A stretch of 64,000 nt of DNA. It comes from Sternotherus odoratus (lineage: Eukaryota; Chordata; Testudines; Kinosternidae). The notes under the pieces are model-generated. The model saw only the letters and a list, made by a program, of their open reading frames with translations. It ran no database searches and was not told the origin of the DNA. The translations under genes were made by a program, and so were the position numbers. Positions 56,861 to 64,000 of the stretch are shown here, in pieces. The stretch lies in the NCBI GenBank assembly GCA_032164245.1, contig JAVMKO010000002.1, forward strand, positions 175,528,920 to 175,592,919, written 5' to 3'. Numbering within the stretch: the stretch's first letter is position 1; the number at the start of each line of letters is the position of its first letter.

Positions 56861-57725
56861 AAAGAGAGCCAAGTTAAAGTTTAGAGAATCGTATAGGAAG
56901 GTACATAGAAGTATAACTAGGGAGTAATGGAATGGGATCATATTGAGCAAAAAAAAAAAAAGTTAGGCAAATATCAGTAGAAATTTTTATGACTGAACAT
57001 GATTTGAGTGTGCAATAAAGTCCCAAGAGAAGTAGTAACACTGCCACACTTCAGTTCTTTGGATCGCGATTGCCTAATAATAAAGATGGCCAAATACTTT
57101 ACAATGGCAGGTAAACATCATCTCTATTTCACAGATGGTGAAATTTAGCCATACAGCATGACCTGCCAAAGGTCAAACATCAGCTCAGTGGCAGAGTCAG
57201 GAATACAATCTGCATCTCTTGACTCTCAGTTCAGTACCCAAAGGACTGGAGATTAGATGGAAGCATCTGAATAAACAAGGTGGTATCATTTTTCTTTGAA
57301 TATAACAACCATTTTTATTCTAGGCTAATGCCAACAGTGCAAGATTATTTCATCAAAATAAAGAGGACCAGAATTTAAAATATTGTTCAAACAAACAGAT
57401 ATGCTGAAATTCCTTTGGTAAGAGTTTAATAAAGTCTTAAACCTCCTGCATCTCACAGAGAATTGGTCCAATGAACAATAAATAATGCCTAAAATCATAT
57501 GACGCAATATTATTTAGAAAAAAAGAGTCCAATGTCAGGACAGATTAAAAGCCAATAAAGTTGTACTATTTTATATGCTACAAATGGAGCATGTGACTGA
57601 AACCACTGTGAATATTTATTATTCTGTCCAAGCCACTGGCAACTGATTGAGTCAGCAGGTATTTCACACTTGGATGCCTTAGATAAAAAAAAAGTTACAG
57701 TTCTGAAAGTAAATGGTTGAGACAC
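56861..57725. other. Intergenic with a MIR/CORE-SINE at about 57085-57250
   Basis: 57085-57250 contains ATCATCTCTATTTCACAGAT, GGTGAAATTTAGCC, GACCTGCCAAAGGTCAAACA and GCAGAGTCAGGAATACAATC in the MIR core order on the plus strand. Nothing else recognised. Confidence 0.55.
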
Positions 57726-57727
57726 TA

Positions 57728-58013
57728 GGGGCTGGTCCTCACTAGGGGGGGGGATCGACGGCAGATACGCAACTTCAGCTACGTAAATCACGTAGCTGAA
57801 GTTTGCGTATCTGCTGCCGACTTACCTCTCGTCCCCACGGCAGCGGCAGTCGGCGGCGCGCTCCCCCGTCGACTCCAGCTTGCGCCTCCCAGCGAGCTGG
57901 AGTTCCGGAGTCAATGGGGGAGCTCCGGGCGATCAATTTATCGCGTCTTAACAAGACGCGATAAATCGATCGCCAGAAGATCGATCCTGCGCCGCGCGAG
58001 TGAAGACCAGCCC
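57728..58013. mobile_element. MITE, GGGCTGGTC termini, TA-flanked
   Basis: The termini GGGGCTGGTCCTCACT and AGTGAAGACCAGCCC are inverted, with TA on both sides (57726-57727 and 58014-58015). The subterminal palindrome GCAGATACGCAACTTCAGCT / AGCTGAAGTTTGCGTATCTG lies near the left end here and near the right end at 25799-26070, so the two copies are in opposite orientation. A second palindrome (GATCAATTTATCGCGTCTTA / AAGACGCGATAAATCGATC) lies near the right end. Confidence 0.78.
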
Positions 58014-58015
58014 TA

Positions 58016-59084
58016 GAAGTGCTGAAATGGATTCTGTTTATATTACATTTAGAGAGTTCAGATTGCAAAATATGTACCAAAAAAGCATAAGTCAAGCTCT
58101 CCAAGCCCATTAGCTGGCATCAGATCTCCCCCATTTCTCTATTCACCTTCTACAGAAGGTCCTCTATCTGTCTTAGCCTTCTCTCCTTCATTTCTTGGTC
58201 TTCCCTAAATCTAGCCTCTTCTGTTGTTTTCAGAGTGTAGCAGTAACACTTGCTTGGCACATCTTTATTCTGTATTCCAGTGTGGATTAAGTTCCGCACC
58301 ATCCTGCAACTCTGACACCAGTGGATACTCTGTTGTATCTGAAAGAAGGTGAACAACCACAATTCCTTAGATTCAACAGACCTTAATCTCTTTCTACATG
58401 GACACTTGTCACCACAATATTCCCAAGTAGTAACAATAACAATTTACAAAAACATTTTCCCTTCCCCAGTTGTAGGAATAAAACTTGCATGGGTAGTAGA
58501 TTGAGAGTGTGTGTAAAGGTAACTATGTATGTGAAAAGCTATTGTGAGAACATTAAGTCAAGAGATGGACTTTTAATTCATTTCTGAAAACTGAAATTCA
58601 TGGCTATTACCCTATGGGCAGTTCCTGTGAATATTCTCTCTGGCACTCAAACCTCATGCTATTGGCTGATACATGCAATAGTTCTATTGGTACACAGGTG
58701 CGGAGGAACGTAATGGTCATGAAGGCAGAGAGGCGATCTTTCAGGTAGTCCTGGTCAATCCTATTGAGCACCGAGAATATTAGCACAGAGACCTTTAAAT
58801 ACAGAGTTCAGTAACAGGGCAGAGGTTGCGGTGTTGCCAAAATAGACTCACTGCTGCATTTCTACCTGTTGGAGCCATTTCGGGGTGTGATGATGCTTCA
58901 GTGATATAAATGTTGAGATGCAGTACTCCAACCTGGAAGTCACAAACTGATGGATCACTGGGGCTAAATCTGTGTGGTGCGGGGCCCTAGACTGGCTACA
59001 GGAAACAAAGCAAAGCCACTTTGCTTCTACATTCCCTTATATCATCACTCTAGCCTCACTCACATAAAGCTAGCGGTGAGGGAG
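58016..59084. other. Intergenic, possible old LINE sequence
   Basis: Phrases near 58600-58960 (GAGGAACGTAATGGTCATGA, AAGGCAGAGAGGCGATC, CAGTACTCCAACCTGGAAGT) give the impression of an old interspersed repeat seen in reptiles, but I cannot assign a class. The minus-strand frame at 58150-58362 starts at a non-ATG codon and has no known domain. Confidence 0.3.
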
Positions 59085-59183
59085 AAGCATTGCAGTACAA
59101 TTAGGAAACAGCCCTGAAATAGCTGGACAAGGTGACCTGACAGGTCTTTTCCACCTCTAAACTTGCAGCTATGATTCTATGGA
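59085..59183 (+). repeat. CR1-type LINE 3' tail, ATTCTATG subfamily
   Basis: AAGGTGACCTGACAGGTCTT followed by TTCCACCTC and GCAGCTATGATTCTATGG corresponds to the avian/reptile CR1 3' end (ggtcccttccaacctctatgattctatg). Only the last ~100 bp remain. Confidence 0.6.
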
Positions 59184-59629
59184 AGTTGTATTTTGGTTTT
59201 CACTTGGTCTTTCATTTTATTTAATACAAAGCTGTCACCAACCAGTATGGGTTGGAAGAGCACCGGGGTGCTATTTAACATGAGCTAATGATGTACTCCC
59301 CAAAGGATTCTTCAGGAAGAGCAAACTGTCAGTGCAATTACTGGAAAGCCTACCTCAAAATATTTCTGATAAGGAGGTGTTCGCTCTTCTTTCCTCTCAA
59401 GAGAGAAGTATCAAAAAGCAAAGCGCCAAGATCAAGGGACACTGCACAAACTGGAATAACTAAGCATTTGCAGGGATTATATATACACTACAGCAAAAGA
59501 TGTTTCAACACTAATTGGAGAGAGAAGTTAGGATTTGAAGCAAAAGTTGGAGCCATAATGAACAGGTAGATAGATAAGATTAGATACCATATCTCACTGC
59601 ATGGCTGATTTCATGGAGCTATGGAAGTA
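59184..59629. other. Intergenic, nothing recognised
   Basis: Includes a short TAGATAGATAAGATTAGATA run near 59567-59585. The open frame 59288-59569 has no domain. Confidence 0.4.
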
Positions 59630-60000
59630 GAATTGGCTGGAAACATTCTGATTAAATGTTTTTTACACACTTAAGCTTGCAGGCTCCTAGGCAGCCTGCC
59701 TGATGGGCTGTCAAAGAACAGGAAGCCTTGGAAACCCAGCATCCAATTTCCCAGGGCTGCCAGTTTTCCTGCTCCTCAGCAGCACACCAAGCAGGCTTCC
59801 AGGAGCAGGAAGCCGGGAAGCTGAGGAAACATGGGAGCATATTTCATTTCAGAAATATCGTTGGTGTTGGTGGTTCTGAAATGAAGAATTGTGGACTTCC
59901 AGTTTCAATGATTTTGGATTTTCAGCCTGATTCAGGACAAATGTTTTTATTAAAAACAAAACAATTTTTTTAAGGAAGTTCATTTTCTGGCCAGCTCTAG
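59630..60000. mobile_element. Probable MITE with GGCTGG/CCAGCTCT termini
   Basis: The left end AGAATTGGCTGGAAACATTC and the right end, read inward, AGAGCTGGCCAGAAAATGAA are inverted. The interior has a partly palindromic GC-rich centre (CAGGAAGCCTTGG, CCAGTTTTCCTGCTCC, CCAGGAGCAGGAAGCCGGGA). Possibly the same group as 54708-55446 (AGANCTG ends). No target duplication matched. Confidence 0.5.
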
Positions 60001-63000
60001 ATGGATCTCTCGTCACAAATCAATCACAGCTGGATGAGAAGAGACAAGATGAACAGAATAGAGGCTTTAAGGAGAGACTACACATCTGAGCTCTTACAGA
60101 ATCAAACCTTACCCCCCCCCCCAAAGTCCTGATTTGATCCATAACATGTAAACTACCTCTTCTCTGTCCTCTCTCTTTCCTTCATCGTAACTGTTCTCTG
60201 CATCATGCTTTGTTGTATTTAACGTAGGGATCAATACTGTAAACACTAGCAGCATAGCAATTACTACACTGAGTGATCCCACTTAAATCAATGGGAATAT
60301 CTTTGTGGCTTTGCACCCTAGATTGTAAACCTCATGGGTCGGGGCTGAAATTCTGACTCTACTGAAGTCAGTGGCAAAATTCCCATTGATTCCAATGGGG
60401 CCAGGATTTAACCTCATGTCTTTAGTTTCTACGTAAAGTGACTGCACATCTATGACATGAACTACAAATGTTAATTAATGATGTCTCTGCAAAGAGGATA
60501 TTCAATCAATAGTAAGGGTCCAATTTTCACTGAGCCTCATTTACTGAGCCCACAACATTTGCAAATCTTATCAATTTGCATGTGAAGTTCAATTCAGATT
60601 TCACAACTGGGTAACCTTTACAAAACGCTAATCTACAAATACATATTTGTCCCCTATGTTTCTCATCCCATAAGTGAGATTTATTTTCAAATATTTAACA
60701 TTTTTTTTCCTTTTAAGATCAGTTCTCTATTCAGAATCCTAGCTTCGAGAAACACTCTAATGTTCTCAATGACAGATCTTACATTGATAATCATTCTAAT
60801 GGGGAAAACAATTCAGCCTTTATTCAGACTATAATAGGAAAGTGAGACACTTTCCTCCCTCCCCCTACCCATAAATATGTTTCTGGTATAGCGAACTTCT
60901 TAAAATATCTGATTTTGGGAAAGATATTTTAGCAGTGTTAAAAAAGCCAAAAATAATTTTTAAAATATCAACATATTCAAGCTAATCTACAGTTTTGCTT
61001 CTCCTACCTAGGCTTTGCTCCAGCATTCTTCCTATCTTATGAATACATGATGTTGCACTCTGGGTTGGCAAAAAAAAAAAGATACTGTTTATTTCCAATA
61101 TGGCATACTGTAGCAGAGAAAGTTGTGATGAGTCTTATTCATTGGCTACATAGCCTCACTTCTGCACTCAAACAGGATAAATATGGTACAGTTCATATAC
61201 TGTGACTGGTTTGTCTGAGTGAAACATATAGACTCAAACAAGTTATATTACTAACAGCTGATGAACTGAACAGCAGCAGGATATTACAAGCCATTTTTTG
61301 GGGGGGAGGGGGGAACTTTACATGCTTCACCTATATTCAGTCTCTGGATTCAACCAGTGAAGGGATGTTCTATGGCCCCATAAAACCATCTTAAGACAGA
61401 TTCATTCCCAGCATTGGTAGTGCAATACCATTAAAGCCCATGGAGTTAAGTCTGCTTACACCAGTAGTAAATTTGGATCCGCAAATTCTGATGATTAAAA
61501 AACAAAGCAAAACTGGTTCAGGGAGAGAGAGAGAGATACCTCAGTGGAATGATTACCAGATAGCATATTGATCAAGATTCACACAATTCAATAAATGGAA
61601 GCAAGGTTCCAATATACAAACAATTCTCGATTAGTTGGTAACTGGGTTGAGAGATAGACAGTTTTCTCAAGATATCTAGAATAATTCAGAAGATGAGTGT
61701 TGCCAGTGATCTTACGCCATTCTTAACACATAAATGAATGGGTGTTAGTGCAGAACATATGGTAATAGTAGGTTCTTCCTCTTGCTTTTTGATCATCTCA
61801 TTGAGCCAAAACTTTAGAAGCAAACCTTGAAATCCTAATGGACAGAGGGTCATGCTAATTTCCTCCTTGATGAGTTTTTTACCCATAAAGTGGGTAAATT
61901 GGGATTAACCTATAGAACTACACATATACTGACCAGCGTGCCAGGAAAGCATTGCTAAAAGTGGCAGCAATTGGTCAAGAAGCTGCAGTGGAGTTGTTTT
62001 AAATGCAGTTATTCCTTTGCACTGTGCATAAGCTAGTAGATGCTAAATTTGGGATTCCCTCATGTCTTCCTTAAGTGTAAATCAGCATAAATCAAAACTG
62101 TTATATATTTTCATATTTGCTTTCCTTAGGTTACCCATAGGTCGAACCTCCCTCTGAGTTAGAAGTTAACCATCAGTCAAAAATGATGAACCAAGGACTC
62201 AAAATGGGGTCACTGATGTTGGAGGTGAAATCTTTGTGATGATACAGCAAATTGAGGCCCAAATACTGATGTTCGTTAAAGACAGTCATTTTTCCTGATA
62301 AGATCATAAAGTACACAGCTGAGGAAGGCTTTGACACTCATAGGTGCTGGCTATATTAGCTGCACACTGAGTACCTGCACACTGAGTACCTACCTACACA
62401 TGCAACATGCAAGCAGAGTTTGTCCCATTTTACATAATTTATGTCTCACTCTGCTCTAGTCATAACACCAAGTTTTTTGACCTTTTTAATATTTCATGTT
62501 TTGAGTAGTTAGTAAGGTTCTTCCCCACAGATTATAAAGGTTGAAACAAGAGAAGAACTAAAATATCCATTGACTCAAATGAAAAAAAAGACAAAATACC
62601 GAACAAGTAAAAGCAACACTAATTCATATAAAATATGAGACACTGTTACAGATTTGATCTGCTATTCAAAGTGTTAAAGTTCTTAGTCAATGCAGTTACA
62701 TACATTAGTCTACAGATAAGTACAGATTGATTCATAGATAGAAACAAGCTTTTTCTAGTGCACGTTTGAAGGAAGCAGTCTCAGCGTGAATCGGAACCAA
62801 TTAAAAAGTGTTTATTGATTTCACAGCCAAATGAATGTATAAACCAGTATATTATGGGCCAGACTTATCGGTAAATTCCAGTGTTTTGTGCTGCTCTGCT
62901 GATGCAAACCAGTTGTAAATCACCTGAGTTGGTCATTTTGGATGATTTTACTACTTCTTTACATCACCAGAGCAGCGTAAATTCTCCAGAAGATACTTAC

Positions 63001-64000
63001 AAATCTGGTCCTAAGTGTATAACAAAAATGAAAAAGTAGGTCAACCGCAAGCACTGACGTGTGCACCATTACATTTTGTGGTTTCATAAATGTATTTTTG
63101 TACTTCATGAAAGATGGATAGAAATCCTGTTTCTGATAACTACACATCACATGTATCATGTATCAGTTGTGTAAAAACCATTCTATTGCTTAAGTGATGA
63201 CAATTTAATAGATGGAATACAGATGCAGCAGCTCTGTTTGTGAGGGGTCTCACTGTTGTACTGATCTAGTGTGAATACATGCGTGTTTGCACACAACTGC
63301 CTTCCACTAGAATCAGAAATGCTTATTTGTGTTCATAGACCCTTACTGTTAACAGATGGCAGAAATCCTCCGTTAGCTTTAGAAGTAGGGGTGTGTGCTT
63401 TTGGAGCAGGAGAATCTGGGTCCTCTCACCACAGTTATTAAGAAATTTGAGTGACGATAGTGTGCAGAATAGACTCAACTGTGAACTCAGCTATGGATTT
63501 GTTATAGCATAATCTACCACTTACAAATTTCTGTTTCCATTACTTTAAACAGTTGAATAAATCTTGTAAATGTTTTACTATACAGTCTATTCTTTTCTAT
63601 ATGGGAACATTAACTCCCACTGAACTCTATATTTATTTTTACTAAAATGAAAAAAGAAAACCCACCCACCCAGCAACAAAACCTTGCTACTACCCCAAAT
63701 TGCTTACCTCCCAGGGCTCTGTTGCAGATCACATTATCAGAAACACAGAATTTACTGTTGTCATTTCTACTAGGAGGGCAGTACTGCCAAACCCAGCCAT
63801 TCAAAATTTATGAGTTAGACATCCCCCTCAAAATCATGAGAATAACTTAAAAATCATATTATTAAAATAATAAAATGTTTGGCTCTTTTTGTTTGCCTTC
63901 TGCTTTTTAGCCTTTAGGGTTCTTGTTTCCTGAAACTTATTTAAAAGAAATATAAAAAAAAAAGAAAGCAAAGATTCTCCCCAATCACTTAACTCCAGGA
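60001..64000. other. Intergenic, scattered old MITE fragments only
   Basis: Phrases such as TACTGAAGTCAGTGGCAAAA (60360), CCATTAAAGCCCATGGAGTT (61428) and the inverted pair GGGCCAGACTTATCGGTAAA / CAAATCTGGTCC (62857-63012) look like remnants of the amniote palindromic MITE containing 'gacttcagtggagttac'. A (GA)n lies near 61521-61535. I see no exon of MACC1 or any other gene. Confidence 0.4.

Noticed and set aside
58150..58362. A 70-codon minus-strand frame ending in a charged, coiled-coil-like segment
   Set aside because: It starts at a TTG codon, has no recognisable family, and lies in a probable old repeat. Too little to support a gene.

Overview
The window is vertebrate nuclear DNA, most likely from a turtle and at least a sauropsid. 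This rests on CR1 LINE 3' ends with tandem TTCTTATG tails, many hAT-type miniature elements of kinds common in turtle genomes, MIR/CORE-SINE fragments, and an AT-rich background broken by one CpG island. I found no bacterial genes, CRISPR array, tRNA or rRNA gene.

One gene is supported: integrin beta-8 (ITGB8), on the minus strand. Exon 1 (27369-27495) encodes the start and signal peptide. Exon 2 (3975-4060) encodes the first half of the PSI domain with its cysteine pattern. Splice sites and reading phase agree across a 23.3-kb intron 1. Positions 1-3974 are the beginning of intron 2, and later exons lie off the left edge. A CpG island (about 27130-28650) covers exon 1 and the presumed 5' leader and promoter. 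A G-rich (on the gene strand) degenerate minisatellite lies just upstream. Positions 28.9-64 kb are upstream intergenic DNA. In other amniotes the divergent neighbour is MACC1, but no exon of it was recognised.

Most remaining recognisable sequence is transposon-derived. Several insertions are defined to the base. hAT elements with perfect 8-bp target duplications lie at 11365-12570, 31628-33574 and 42296-42682. Further hAT elements with 7/8 duplications lie at 745-1683, 10348-10749, 21125-21412 and 48069-48841. A Helitron with TC and CTAG ends and a terminal hairpin lies at 16508-18504. A pogo/Tigger-like MITE (23674-23973) is nested in another MITE. Two foldback elements have 11-13-bp target duplications (21455-21698 and 31236-31430). 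CR1 fragments lie at 46.0, 49.8, 50.3 and 55.6 kb.

The most striking pattern is that several unrelated non-autonomous elements (4591-5609, 7575-7999, 11365-12570, 16508-18504, 31628-33574, 42296-42682) carry very GC-rich cargo. It is mostly minisatellite arrays, many of which flip strand inside the element. The long open frames in these blocks come from tandem repetition and should not be read as proteins. In the Helitron, the array puts five copies of a consensus 5' splice-site sequence, embedded in G-runs, on the ITGB8 sense strand of intron 1.

The assignment to ITGB8 is strong. Transposon class assignments rest on termini and target duplications seen here. Family resemblances come from memory, without a database search.
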